Position numbers and translations under genes: made by a program
Assembly: GCA_958427155.1 (NCBI GenBank)
Contig: CAUABB010000011.1
Span: 1 to 16,525, forward strand
Direction: 5' to 3'
DNA length: 16,525 nt
Source: an uncultured Oscillospiraceae bacterium
GTDB taxonomy: Bacteria; Bacillota; Clostridia; Oscillospirales; Ruminococcaceae
Part shown: piece by piece, positions 5,508 through 14,392 of the stretch
How the letters are laid out: each line of letters opens with the position of its first letter
Position numbering within the stretch: position 1 is the first letter of the stretch
Notes under the pieces: generated by a model
What the model was told of the DNA's origin: nothing
Database searches by the model: none
Seen by the model: only the letters and a program-made list of their open reading frames with translations

Positions 5508-7052
5508 ATGGAATTAAAGCTTACCCATGATACCATAGAGGTCAATGAGGTAGTTTTTGACGCAATGGTGGAACAGTCTGTGGAACTGGATTGCCTACTG
5601 CCGGATTACTGCCCCAACGTGTTTAAAGTGCTCAAATGTAAACTGGTTCCCAAAATGACGTCCAGCAGAGTGATGGGCAACGAAGCAGTGATTGACGGAG
5701 TGGCAACTGTTTTTGTGGTCTATATCTGCGAAGAAACCAATCAAATTAGATCTTTTAGTCAACGACTTCCCTTTACAAAAACAGTGTCTCTTAAGTCAGC
5801 CTGTGAAAATCCGGTAATCGATGTTACAATGCAGTGCGAATACCTTAACTGTCGCGGTGTTAATTCCCGTAGATTTGATATTCGAGGTGCAATTGGAATC
5901 TTTTTGCGTGTAACAGATCAGCGTCAGGAGACGGTGGTGAGTGACGCAGAAGGGGCGGGAGTTCAAAAACAACAAACTTCACTGAAGATGGATGGCGAGT
6001 GTCGTCAGGCCTGTAAATCCTTTACTGTCCGAGAAGAACTTGAGCTTCCAAACGGGAATGACTCAATTGCTTCCATCCTTTACCATCATGAAATTGCACG
6101 GGTGGATGACGTTAAGGTGATTGCGAATAAGGTGATCGTTAAGGGAGAAATTCAGATGCATATCGCCTACTGCCCACTTGGAGATGACGCAGTGCCGCAG
6201 ATGGTGGAGTACTCTGTACCGGTTAGCCAGATTGTAGATCTGCCGGGTGTAGACGATCGATTTATTTGTAATGTTCGTTTTGAAGTTACCTGTGCCGATC
6301 TTGAGCCCAAAACGACTCTTGATGGAGAATCAAAGATTATTTCGGCTGAGCTGAGTGTCAATTGTATCTGTACTTGCGTGATGGAAACCGAAAAAGAAAT
6401 GGTTCAGGACCTTTATTCAACCAACTATGAATGTGAACTTGAATATAAGAAAATCACTCTTCAAAGGACATTTCCTCTTTCCACAATGACTTCAATGATA
6501 CAGACGTCCGTGGATACGCCTAACGAAGAGATAGCGTCCGTGTACGATATCTGGTGCGATATTGCGAGGCTGACAGCTAAAAAAACGGCTTCTGGAATAT
6601 CTCTTGATGGAGAATTTGATATCTGTGCTATCTGTGCCGCTGAGTCAGGAATGCCGCTTTCGATTGATAAACGGGTAGAGTTTCATGATGATCTTGATCA
6701 GGATACAGGACTACCAGGCTGCGAAATGCAGGCGAACGCCCAAATTCGAAGTATGTCTTATCATCTGACTGGGGATCACAAGATTGATTTGAGAATTGAA
6801 CTTTTAGTTTTTATAAAAGCGGTTCAACTAATTCATCAACCAGTAGTTGTCAATATGACATTAGATGAGTCCAGAGCGACATCTAAGGCGGAACAGGCAG
6901 CCCTGACCCTTTACTTTGCCGATGAAGGCGAACAAATTTGGGACATTGCTAAAAGATACCACACTTCGGTAGCGGCAATTCTGGAAGAAAATGACCTCGA
7001 CGCGGAAATAATGAAGCAGGGCGGAATGATTTTAATTCCGTTGATTGACTAA
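5508..7052 (+). CDS. sipL: SipL-like spore coat morphogenesis protein (SPOCS/DUF3794 repeats plus LysM)
   Basis: A 514-residue protein from ATG 5508; AAAGGAG lies 11 bases upstream, and an alternative TTG start at 5472 would add 12 residues. The body is made of SPOCS/DUF3794-type beta-rich repeats: roughly 25-135 (with DCLLPDYCPNVFKVL at 28-42), 185-290 and 325-445. A C-terminal LysM domain (about 466-512) includes EGEQIWDIAKRYHTSVAAIL (473-492). This is the architecture of SipL of Clostridioides difficile, whose LysM domain binds SpoIVA to anchor the coat around the forespore. spoIVA follows 23 bases downstream, which strongly supports the name. No signal peptide is seen, as expected for a mother-cell cytoplasmic protein. 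Expression is expected under sigma-E, but no promoter was placed. Other DUF3794-LysM proteins exist, so the name rests partly on context. Confidence 0.88.
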   Translation: MELKLTHDTIEVNEVVFDAMVEQSVELDCLLPDYCPNVFKVLKCKLVPKMTSSRVMGNEAVIDGVATVFVVYICEETNQIRSFSQRLPFTKTVSLKSACENPVIDVTMQCEYLNCRGVNSRRFDIRGAIGIFLRVTDQRQETVVSDAEGAGVQKQQTSLKMDGECRQACKSFTVREELELPNGNDSIASILYHHEIARVDDVKVIANKVIVKGEIQMHIAYCPLGDDAVPQMVEYSVPVSQIVDLPGVDDRFICNVRFEVTCADLEPKTTLDGESKIISAELSVNCICTCVMETEKEMVQDLYSTNYECELEYKKITLQRTFPLSTMTSMIQTSVDTPNEEIASVYDIWCDIARLTAKKTASGISLDGEFDICAICAAESGMPLSIDKRVEFHDDLDQDTGLPGCEMQANAQIRSMSYHLTGDHKIDLRIELLVFIKAVQLIHQPVVVNMTLDESRATSKAEQAALTLYFADEGEQIWDIAKRYHTSVAAILEENDLDAEIMKQGGMILIPLID

Positions 7053-7075
7053 TACACGGGAGGGCAGATATATTT

Positions 7076-8554
7076 ATGGAGACAAAAAGTATTTACAGCG
7101 ATATTGCAAAGCGAACTGACGGCAATATTTACTTGGGAGTTGTCGGTCCGGTTAGAACCGGAAAGTCAACCTTTATCAAACGTTTTATGGAAACACTGGT
7201 AATTCCTAATATAGACAGTGAGTTCAGAAAAGAACGGGCAATTGATGAGCTCCCACAGTCTTCCGCTGGGAGAACTATTATGACAACCGAACCCAAGTTT
7301 ATCCCGGAAGAGGCGGTTAAGGTTACTTTGGACGGTGGAGCGTCTCTCAATGTTCGATTGATTGACTGCGTGGGATATATTGTTCCTAGCTCATTGGGCT
7401 ATTTTGAGAATGAGGCACCCAGAATGGTGGTTACGCCTTGGTTTGAAGAAGAAGTGCCGTTTATTATGGCAGCTGAAGTGGGAACACAAAAAGTTATTAC
7501 TGAGCATTCTACCATTGGCCTTGTAGTGACAACTGATGGGAGTATTGGAGAGATTCCCCGTGACGAATATGAACAAGCTGAAGAACGGGTAATTAATGAA
7601 CTTAAGGAAATTAATAAACCGTTTACTGTTATACTTAACTGTATGTACCCGGGAAGCGAAAGTTCAAAACAGCTTGCGGCCGAAATGTCTGAAAAATATG
7701 GTGTCCCTGTTATGCCAATTAACTGTCTTGAAATGTCAGAAGGGGATATCCGAATGGTGCTTTCGCGAATTTTGGAACAGTTCCCTGTAAAAGAGGTTTC
7801 GGTAGATCTGCCTAAATGGGTTTCAAGCTTGAAGAAGGATCATTGGCTTAAGTCAGCCGTTTTTGGCACGGTGAGAGAAGCGGCCCAGGGACTTGGACAT
7901 ATGAGCGGAGTCAGGACTATGGCAGAAAGTATTTGCAGCTGCGAATATGTTGCCAAAACCGGTGTGGTATCAATGGATATGGGAAGTGGAACTGCAAAAA
8001 TAGAAGTATTGCTGAAAAATGATTTGTTTTATAAGATTTTGGGTGAAGTCACTGGGTTGGAAATTGATGATGAGTCCAAACTGATGCCTTGTATGATCGA
8101 ACTTGCTGCTATGAAAAAACAGTTTGACAAAATTAAAGACGCACTGGAAGAAGTAAACGCAACTGGATATGGAATTGTGATGCCGTCTATGGATGAACTG
8201 AGTCTGGAAGAGCCGGAAATTATCAAACAGGGCGGTCGGTATGGCGTTAAACTAAAGGCGAGCGCACCATCAATTCATATGATGAGAGCTGATATTACAA
8301 CTGAAGTGAATCCAATCGTTGGCAACGAACGTCAATCGGAAGAGTTGATGCAGAACCTGCTTCGTGAATTTGAAGAGAACCCTCAAAAAATCTGGGCATC
8401 AAATATTTTTGGAAAATCTCTTCATGAACTTGTCAATGACGGGCTTCATAACAAACTTTACAGAATGCCGGCCGACGCACGCCTGAAATTACAGGAAACT
8501 ATTGAGAGAATTATCAATGAGGGGTGTACAGGATTGATTTGTATTATCCTTTAG
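7076..8554 (+). CDS. spoIVA: Stage IV sporulation protein A, coat basement ATPase
   Basis: A 492-residue protein, the same length as Bacillus subtilis SpoIVA. It is a TRAFAC-class NTPase that hydrolyses ATP and polymerises irreversibly on the outer forespore membrane, forming the base of the spore coat. Walker A is GPVRTGKST (24-32) with Lys30. Thr70-Thr71 (TIMTTEP) and Asp97 (LIDCVG) fall at the numbered positions known to matter in B. subtilis. The central and C-terminal regions needed for membrane targeting are complete, ending GLICIIL. The ribosome binding site GGGAGGG sits 11 bases before the ATG. It is very probably co-transcribed with sipL and ends at the strong terminator at 8570-8610. 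Nothing is truncated. The call is very secure. Confidence 0.98.
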   Translation: METKSIYSDIAKRTDGNIYLGVVGPVRTGKSTFIKRFMETLVIPNIDSEFRKERAIDELPQSSAGRTIMTTEPKFIPEEAVKVTLDGGASLNVRLIDCVGYIVPSSLGYFENEAPRMVVTPWFEEEVPFIMAAEVGTQKVITEHSTIGLVVTTDGSIGEIPRDEYEQAEERVINELKEINKPFTVILNCMYPGSESSKQLAAEMSEKYGVPVMPINCLEMSEGDIRMVLSRILEQFPVKEVSVDLPKWVSSLKKDHWLKSAVFGTVREAAQGLGHMSGVRTMAESICSCEYVAKTGVVSMDMGSGTAKIEVLLKNDLFYKILGEVTGLEIDDESKLMPCMIELAAMKKQFDKIKDALEEVNATGYGIVMPSMDELSLEEPEIIKQGGRYGVKLKASAPSIHMMRADITTEVNPIVGNERQSEELMQNLLREFEENPQKIWASNIFGKSLHELVNDGLHNKLYRMPADARLKLQETIERIINEGCTGLICIIL

Positions 8555-8569
8555 TAACGACAAAACTTA

Positions 8570-8610
8570 AGTAAAAGCACATGGATATAATCCATGTGCT
8601 TTTACTTTTT
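8570..8610 (+). terminator. Intrinsic terminator of sipL-spoIVA
   Basis: A perfect 17-bp stem (AGTAAAAGCACATGGAT, 8570-8586, with its complement 8590-8606) has a 3-base ATA loop and is followed by a T-run. Confidence 0.96.
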
Positions 8611-8666
8611 AGTGAATTTTCACAATTTTTATCTGAAAATTTCATCGGGTAAAATGAGATGTTTAC

Positions 8667-8695
8667 TTGACTTCAACTATTTGCTTTACTAAACT
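8667..8695 (+). promoter_or_regulatory. Candidate promoter of the ABC export operon
   Basis: TTGACT (8667-8672), a 17-base spacer and TAAACT (8690-8695) lie 46 bases before the adaptor gene. The -35 is good, the -10 is modest. Confidence 0.6.
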
Positions 8696-8741
8696 GAAAA
8701 AGTAGACCTATTTCGCTTTTGCCGGATATGGGAGGAAAAGA

Positions 8742-9767
8742 ATGAATTATAACAGAATTTTAAAAAAAATAATAGCGTTAACGGTGATTCTCGTTTTATT
8801 TAGCGGATGTTCTATGTTTCCTGAAGAAGAGGAAGCACTCGCTCCACCGCTAGTCAAACCAACAGAAGTTACATATGAGACAGAAGAAGCTGTAACCGGC
8901 ACAATTTTGGAAGAAGTTGAAGAGAACTGTACAGTAGCTGCTGTCAACCAGTATACCCTTAAATTTCCTCAAACCGGTGTGCTTCTTTCAAAAGAAGTTA
9001 CTTCAGGCACTTCTGTTACAAAAGGACAGGTGCTGGCTAAACTGGACAGCGGTGATGCAGAAGTTGAGCTGACTAATGCGGAAATTAATCTGGAGGTTCA
9101 AAAAATTAATCTGGAGCGCGCTTTGTCAAAGGGACTTCCGGATACGGATACGAAAGGCAACAAAGTAAACTTTGACGCACAGATTATACAGCTTCAAATT
9201 AAACAGACAGAACTGCAAATTGCTCAGCTTAAAGAGACGATTGATCATACAACGCTCTATGCGCCTGTAGATGGCGTGGTCACTTTCATGACCGACATAA
9301 CAGTTGGCCAGGCGGTAGACGGGTATGTTGAGGTTTGCTGTGTTGCGGATCTCTCACAGCTCGTTTTTGAATACAGTGGCAGTAAGGCGGAAAAATTAAG
9401 CCTTGGAATGGAAGTTACCCTAACAGTTGATGGAAAGGAATATGCCGGTAAGGTAACAATGACTCCAGATAGTGTCCCGGTGGGGATGGAAGAGGAGTAC
9501 GGAAACAAAGTCCGTATTACCCCTGTTGATTCAATTCCTAATCTTTCGATGGGAAAATCGGCGAAATTTAAAGCCGTAATTGGCAAAAAGGAAAACACGG
9601 TAATTGTTCCCAAAAGTGCTGTAACGGGTTATACAGGCTCCTATACGGTTAAAATCTATCAGGATGGTATCGTAATGGACCGTGCAGTAGAAGTTGGAAT
9701 TATGAACTCCAGTGAGGTTGAGATCCTCAATGGCGTGGATGCCGGAGAGCTGGTTGTCGTCAAATAG
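8742..9767 (+). CDS. Lipoprotein efflux adaptor (HlyD/MacA-like membrane fusion protein)
   Basis: A 341-residue adaptor of an ABC export complex. The signal segment (8-20) ends in LFSG with lipid-attachment Cys23, so it is held on the outer face of the membrane. The biotinyl/lipoyl-like halves are at about 70-103 (QTGVLLSKEVTSGTSVTKGQ at 77-96) and 168-195 (HTTLYAPVDGVVTFM). They are separated by a short helical hairpin (104-167) rich in Leu, Ile, Gln and Glu. Beta-barrel and membrane-proximal domains fill 200-341. The hairpin is much shorter than in Gram-negative MacA or HlyD, as expected when there is no outer membrane channel to reach. GGGAGG precedes the ATG. It is the first gene of a four-gene operon with a permease and two ATPases. 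The family is clear; the substrate is unknown. Confidence 0.9.
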   Translation: MNYNRILKKIIALTVILVLFSGCSMFPEEEEALAPPLVKPTEVTYETEEAVTGTILEEVEENCTVAAVNQYTLKFPQTGVLLSKEVTSGTSVTKGQVLAKLDSGDAEVELTNAEINLEVQKINLERALSKGLPDTDTKGNKVNFDAQIIQLQIKQTELQIAQLKETIDHTTLYAPVDGVVTFMTDITVGQAVDGYVEVCCVADLSQLVFEYSGSKAEKLSLGMEVTLTVDGKEYAGKVTMTPDSVPVGMEEEYGNKVRITPVDSIPNLSMGKSAKFKAVIGKKENTVIVPKSAVTGYTGSYTVKIYQDGIVMDRAVEVGIMNSSEVEILNGVDAGELVVVK

Positions 9768-9780
9768 GGGAGGGAGCCAT

Positions 9781-12711
9781 TTGTTTTTACATGTGTTGCG
9801 AAAAATGCTGCGCAATAAATGGATGGTTCTCTGTCTGGTTGTCGGTTGCATTCTTGCTGTTACGACGATTAGCAGTATACCAATCTATTCTAATAGTATT
9901 TTTCAGAGGATGCTGATCAAAGATCTGGAAAGTTATCAGGTTGAAAATGACCAGTATCCTGGTCAGATTTCAGTTAGCTGTTCTTTTACATCCTCAGGTA
10001 GTTTTGATGAAAAAATGTCCGAATATCAGCAGATGTCTGAGATGATGGACAACGGTTGGGTGGCAGAGATGGGCCTCCCGGTTTTAGGACAGTCTTTTTC
10101 TTGGGAGAGTATTCGTCTGCGTTCCTTGTCAGATCTGTATGCAGGTGACGCTGAAAAAGGAGTCTATGTACAGGTTGCGGCATTGGAAAACCTGCAGGAT
10201 CATATCAATATGGTTTCAGGAAACTACCCTGGCTCAGAAGTTGTAGACGGTTATTATGAAGTCATGGTGAGTGAAAATGCCATGGGATATCTCGGGTTAG
10301 CTACAGGTGATACGGCAACCCTTTCGGTCTCCAGTATGGTTAATGGTTCTCAGGATTTGATTAAAATTCGAGTGACCGGTGTTTTTAAAGCATCTGATCC
10401 TTCGGATCTTTACTGGAGTCGTGGAGAAAGCGATTTTACAAAGTATATCATAATGGATCCTGTTTTGTTTCAGAGCTTTTTTCTAGAGGAAGATCATCTG
10501 GAATACGCTTCAAAGGCTTCTTGGTATTATGCACTGGATTATACCCAAATGAAGGTATCTGAAACGGCGCATTATCGTTCTGCAATTGAAAACCTGGGAA
10601 AAACGTTTTCGGAAAGGGCTGTCATATCGGCGCCGATGTCCGATATTCTGGGAAATTATGCGTCTCGAATGAGCTCCCTTTCTATTACGCTTTGGATCTT
10701 GCAAGTGCCTGTTATTTTAATGTTGATGCTTTACATTTTTATGGTTTCAAAGTTGATCGTTGATTATGATGGTAATGAAATTGTAGTCCAGAAGAGTAGG
10801 GGAGCCAGTAATCTTCAAATTTTTAACAGTTACATTATTGAAGGGGCAGCGATTTCTGCGATTGCGGTTTTGATTGGCCCGTGGCTTGGGTATTTGATTT
10901 GTAGAATGTTGGGCCTTTCAAGTGGATTCCTAGAATTTGTTTCCCGAAAAGGAATTCAGGTTGAAATGGTTTCAGACGCTTACCTGTATGCAGTTTTGGC
11001 AATAGCAGCTTTTTTGGTTACAATGTTGATTCCTGTCCTTGTGGCGGCACGGGGAGGCAATGTTGTCAAACGTAAGCGTACAAAGGCAAGAAATATTGAA
11101 AAGCCGTTTTGGAAGAAATTTTATCTGGATTTTGTGCTGATGGGAATAGCTCTTTATGGACTTTTCAGCTATCAGAATAATATTAATTTGATGTCAGATG
11201 CCGGCATGCTTGGAACAGGGGCCTCTATGGATCCGCTTCTGTTCCTGATCAGCACCCTTTTTATTTTGGCAGCTGCCCTGTTATTTTTGCGGCTGTATCC
11301 ATTACTGGTACGCATGGTATTTTGGATTGGTAAAAAGCACTGGGGGCCGGCGACGTATGCTTCGCTCATTCAAGTTTCCAGAACCAGCAGTTGCTATTTT
11401 TTAATGGTATTTTTGATCATGACGGTGTCTTTGGGGATTTTTGACAGCGTTTCGGCTCGAACAATTAACACCTTCACAGAGGATCGTGTCAATTATTTAG
11501 ATGGAGCTGACATTGTTTTAGAAGAAAACTGGCGCGCTACTAACATCAGGGTCAGCATTGATTCCGAAGGGAATTTTATACCATTTAATTCAGAAGATGG
11601 GGAAAGTTCTTCTTCTGCTGCCGGTGATTCAGCTCCTGATACAGTTACAGATTCAAGTACGGGAATTGCGACGATTTCCGGCTATATTGAGCCTTCTTTC
11701 TCAAAGTATCTTGACCTAGATACCATTGAGGTCGCTACGAAGGTTATGAAAGATACCGGTGCTGTCATTGCGAGTCAATCTTCTCTTTCACGGGTGATTG
11801 AAGGTGCAACTCTAATGGGGATTGTCCCTTATGAATTTGGGCAAGTGGCTTGGAGCAGAAGTGATCTTCTCCCAGTTCATATTAATGAGTATCTCAATAT
11901 TATGACGCAGACACCAGATGCAGTCTTTATTTCGCGTTCTGTCGCGCAGGCAGCGGGAGTTGAGCCGGGTGATACGATTAGTATTACCTGGACAGGACAG
12001 GTCCGTGCGATTGATGTAACGGTTTACGGTGTTGTAGATTACTGGCCTACTTTGAACCCAAATAAAGAAAATGCTGATGCATCAACACCGATGTTTATCA
12101 TTGGGAATCTGGATTATCTGAACAGCGGAATGTTAATTCAGCCTTATCAGGTTTGGATGAAGCGGGCTGATGGTATTACGACAGAGGATGTTTATGATGA
12201 ATTCCAAGAGAAAGGTGTTTCTTTTGCGCGTATTGTAAACCGGCAGCAGGATCTGGTTGAAGTGAAAAATGATCCGATGTTGCAGGGAATTAACGGGACG
12301 TTGACACTAAGCTTTGTTATCACCATTGCGGTTACAATGATCGGATTCCTGATTTACTGGGTTTTCAATATCCGAAATCGGACTCTTCAGTTTGGTATTC
12401 TTCGTGCGATGGGCCTTTCTAAAGGGAAGCTAATTGGAATGATTCTCTGGGAACAGGTTTTAATTTCAGGTGTTGCTATTTTAGCGGGTTTTTTGATTGG
12501 AACATTAGCAAGTAGTCTTTATGTTCCTCTGTTGCGTTCAACTTATAGTGCAGTGGATTTGGTTCCGCCTTTCCGAGTTGTTGCATATGCGGGTGATTAT
12601 CTCCGTATTTTTGTGGCTTTAGCTTTGATCTTAATTGTGGGTTCCATTGTGTTGGGCGTTGTTATTTCAAAAATTAAAATGGATCAGGCACTCAAGCTGG
12701 GGGAGGATTAA
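9781..12711 (+). CDS. FtsX/MacB-type ABC transporter permease with two repeats
   Basis: A 976-residue permease. The start is taken as TTG 9781 because GGGGAGGGAG lies six bases before it; the next in-frame ATG (9805) has no such site. About ten membrane segments are visible: 14-36, 304-326, 350-377, 402-424, 447-463, 486-505, 537-555, 842-864, 884-912 and 943-963. Two large external domains (about 37-300 and 556-838) follow the first helix of each half. Each half has an FtsX-like core, with VQKSRGASNLQIF (336-348) and LRAMGLSKGKLIG (874-886) as the likely ATPase-coupling segments. A Ser/Asp-rich linker (609-628) interrupts the second external domain. A single chain thus supplies both permease halves, to pair with the two different ATPases downstream. 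The ATPase genes follow 4 bases on. Substrates of this class include lipids, lipoproteins and peptides; none can be chosen here. Confidence 0.9.
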   Translation: MFLHVLRKMLRNKWMVLCLVVGCILAVTTISSIPIYSNSIFQRMLIKDLESYQVENDQYPGQISVSCSFTSSGSFDEKMSEYQQMSEMMDNGWVAEMGLPVLGQSFSWESIRLRSLSDLYAGDAEKGVYVQVAALENLQDHINMVSGNYPGSEVVDGYYEVMVSENAMGYLGLATGDTATLSVSSMVNGSQDLIKIRVTGVFKASDPSDLYWSRGESDFTKYIIMDPVLFQSFFLEEDHLEYASKASWYYALDYTQMKVSETAHYRSAIENLGKTFSERAVISAPMSDILGNYASRMSSLSITLWILQVPVILMLMLYIFMVSKLIVDYDGNEIVVQKSRGASNLQIFNSYIIEGAAISAIAVLIGPWLGYLICRMLGLSSGFLEFVSRKGIQVEMVSDAYLYAVLAIAAFLVTMLIPVLVAARGGNVVKRKRTKARNIEKPFWKKFYLDFVLMGIALYGLFSYQNNINLMSDAGMLGTGASMDPLLFLISTLFILAAALLFLRLYPLLVRMVFWIGKKHWGPATYASLIQVSRTSSCYFLMVFLIMTVSLGIFDSVSARTINTFTEDRVNYLDGADIVLEENWRATNIRVSIDSEGNFIPFNSEDGESSSSAAGDSAPDTVTDSSTGIATISGYIEPSFSKYLDLDTIEVATKVMKDTGAVIASQSSLSRVIEGATLMGIVPYEFGQVAWSRSDLLPVHINEYLNIMTQTPDAVFISRSVAQAAGVEPGDTISITWTGQVRAIDVTVYGVVDYWPTLNPNKENADASTPMFIIGNLDYLNSGMLIQPYQVWMKRADGITTEDVYDEFQEKGVSFARIVNRQQDLVEVKNDPMLQGINGTLTLSFVITIAVTMIGFLIYWVFNIRNRTLQFGILRAMGLSKGKLIGMILWEQVLISGVAILAGFLIGTLASSLYVPLLRSTYSAVDLVPPFRVVAYAGDYLRIFVALALILIVGSIVLGVVISKIKMDQALKLGED

Positions 12712-12715
12712 CGGT

Positions 12716-13396
12716 ATGGACGCAATGATGAAAACGGTAAAGCTTTGCCGGGAATATCGCTCCGGAAATGAAACGGTGCATGCGTTAAGTAATGTGTCAA
12801 TTGAAATTCCAACTGGAAAGCTTACTATTTTTCGTGGGCGTTCTGGTTCTGGGAAAACGACACTTCTCAACTCATTGGGTGCGTTAGACCTTCCCACTTC
12901 CGGGGAAATCTGGTTTGATGGGAAAGATCTCACCAAACTTTCGGAAAAAGAGCGAGATGAGTTTCGTCGTGTTTCTACGGGATATGTCTTTCAATCAGTC
13001 GCGTTAATGGCCACCATGTCCGCTTATGAAAATGTAGAGTTTGGAATGAGGATTGCTGGGGTACCATCCTCAGAACGTCAGGAACGTGCCTTGGCAAGTT
13101 TGGAGTTGGTTGGGCTCATCAAGCGGGCTTCCCACCGCCCTCAGGAAATGTCAGGCGGTGAACAACAGCGGGTGGCGATTGCCCGTGCCATTGCTCATCG
13201 TCCTCAGATTATCTTTGCGGATGAACCGACCGCGGAGTTGGATACGGAAATGGGCCTTCATGTGATTAAAACTTTTAAAGATTTGATTGAGAGTGAAGGA
13301 ATTACCATCGTGATGACCACACATGACCCGAATATGATGGAGATTGCGGACCGGGTTTATACGCTGCAGGATGGGGTGGTGACAGATGAGCGCTGA
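12716..13396 (+). CDS. ABC transporter ATPase 1 (MacB/LolD family)
   Basis: A 226-residue ATPase from ATG 12716, nine bases after GGGGGAGG and four bases after the permease stop. All functional motifs are present: Walker A GRSGSGKTT (41-49, Lys47), Q-loop Gln93, signature MSGGEQQ (145-151), Walker B IIFADEPT (165-172) with catalytic Glu170, and switch His203. The D-loop reads AELD. The length and motifs fit the compact MacB/LolD/FtsE group that drives FtsX-type permeases by mechanotransmission. Its 3' end overlaps the next ATPase gene by 11 bases, which suggests translational coupling and stoichiometric production of a heterodimer. It resembles its neighbour but is clearly diverged, so the two are not interchangeable copies. 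Confidence 0.95.
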   Translation: MDAMMKTVKLCREYRSGNETVHALSNVSIEIPTGKLTIFRGRSGSGKTTLLNSLGALDLPTSGEIWFDGKDLTKLSEKERDEFRRVSTGYVFQSVALMATMSAYENVEFGMRIAGVPSSERQERALASLELVGLIKRASHRPQEMSGGEQQRVAIARAIAHRPQIIFADEPTAELDTEMGLHVIKTFKDLIESEGITIVMTTHDPNMMEIADRVYTLQDGVVTDER

Positions 13397-14300
13397 ACAA
13401 AAAGAGATTGTTCTCTGTGAGAACCTCGTTAAGATTTATAAGACAAGTGAAACTGAAGTTGTAGCTCTTCAGGGATTGGATCTTCGGGTAGATTACGGAG
13501 AAATTACAGCTGTAATTGGAAACAGTGGAAGCGGAAAATCCACGTTACTCAATATGCTGGGGGGATTGGATAAGCCTTCTGCCGGGTTAATTATGGTAGA
13601 CGGAATTAATCTTGGTAAACTTACTGATCGGGAGCTTGTAAAATATAAACGCGAAACGGTTGGTTTTGTCTGGCAGAATAATGCGCGAAATCTGATTCCT
13701 TATCTTTCGGCAGTGGAAAATATTGAAATGCCAATGCGTTTTGCTGGTAAACCGGATAGAAACCGAGCTCTTGAGTTATTGGATGCAGTTGGACTTTCTC
13801 ACCGGAAAAACAATAAGCTTCACGAGATGTCAGGCGGTGAACAACAGCGGGTGGCAATTGCCATTGCACTTGCGAATCGGCCAAAGCTTTTGCTGGCAGA
13901 CGAACCAACCGGAGCGGTGGATACCCGTACATCGGATCAAATTCTTGAGGTTTTTCGAGAGGTCAATCGAGCCACTGGGGTAACAATTATTATCGTCACC
14001 CACGATATGGCGCTTTCCCGAAAGGTTGATCGCGTTGTCGCAATTCGGGACGGACGAACCAGCAGTGAGATTTTGCGCAAAACTTCCTACGCCGATGAAC
14101 TTGGAAATCTTTCCACCCTGCGTGAGGAAGAAAGTCATATTGAAATGACAGTTCTGGACCGTGCAGGGCGTCTTCAAATTCCAAAAGAGTATTTGGAGCA
14201 GATTGGTGCTTCAGGAGCCGATAAATTATTGGTGGAACTAGAAGATGGCAAAATTGTTATTCAGTCTCCAAAGCGCAACATAGTGGAGAAAGATGCCTGA
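13386..14300 (+). CDS. ABC transporter ATPase 2 with C-terminal SpoVT/AbrB-like domain
   Basis: A 304-residue protein. Residues 1-225 form a complete ABC ATPase: Walker A GNSGSGKST (45-53, Lys51), Gln97, signature MSGGEQQ (148-154), Walker B LLLADEPT (168-175) with Glu173, and His206. A charged linker (about 226-250) leads to residues 253-295, which read MTVLDRAGRLQIPKEYLEQI then GADKLLVELEDGKIVIQSP. This is the GRxxIPKExxxxxG...DGKIxI pattern of the SpoVT/AbrB swapped-hairpin fold, usually DNA-binding or dimerising. ATPases of this class normally stop near 225-250 residues, so the tail is an added module. It may force dimerisation, bind a partner, or link transport to transcription; these are inferences. 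The gene overlaps the previous one by 11 bases and closes the operon. Confidence 0.93.
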   Translation: MSAEQKEIVLCENLVKIYKTSETEVVALQGLDLRVDYGEITAVIGNSGSGKSTLLNMLGGLDKPSAGLIMVDGINLGKLTDRELVKYKRETVGFVWQNNARNLIPYLSAVENIEMPMRFAGKPDRNRALELLDAVGLSHRKNNKLHEMSGGEQQRVAIAIALANRPKLLLADEPTGAVDTRTSDQILEVFREVNRATGVTIIIVTHDMALSRKVDRVVAIRDGRTSSEILRKTSYADELGNLSTLREEESHIEMTVLDRAGRLQIPKEYLEQIGASGADKLLVELEDGKIVIQSPKRNIVEKDA

Positions 14301-14345
14301 AGCAATCTATAATAGTGGTGGGATTTTGAAATCCTTAAAGTGAAT

Positions 14346-14385
14346 AAAAAGAACGGTCAGGCTATTTAGCCTGACCGTTCTTTTT
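14346..14385. terminator. Bidirectional terminator between the ABC operon and eda-kdgK
   Basis: A 19-bp perfect stem with a 2-base loop (14346-14364 with 14367-14385) has its core GAACGGTCAGGCTA flanked by A5 and T5. It ends in a T-run on both strands and lies between convergent operons, 46 bases after the last plus-strand stop and about 90 bases after the kdgK stop. Confidence 0.93.
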
Positions 14386-14392
14386 GTAGCCC

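Noticed and set aside
9257..9613. Minus-strand open frame of 118 codons
   Set aside because: It is a shadow of the adaptor gene, which has a lipobox, domain motifs and operon context.
13148..13855. Repeated 29-base tract considered as a mobile-element footprint
   Set aside because: Both copies lie inside the conserved ABC signature coding region and keep frame; homology or gene conversion explains it.
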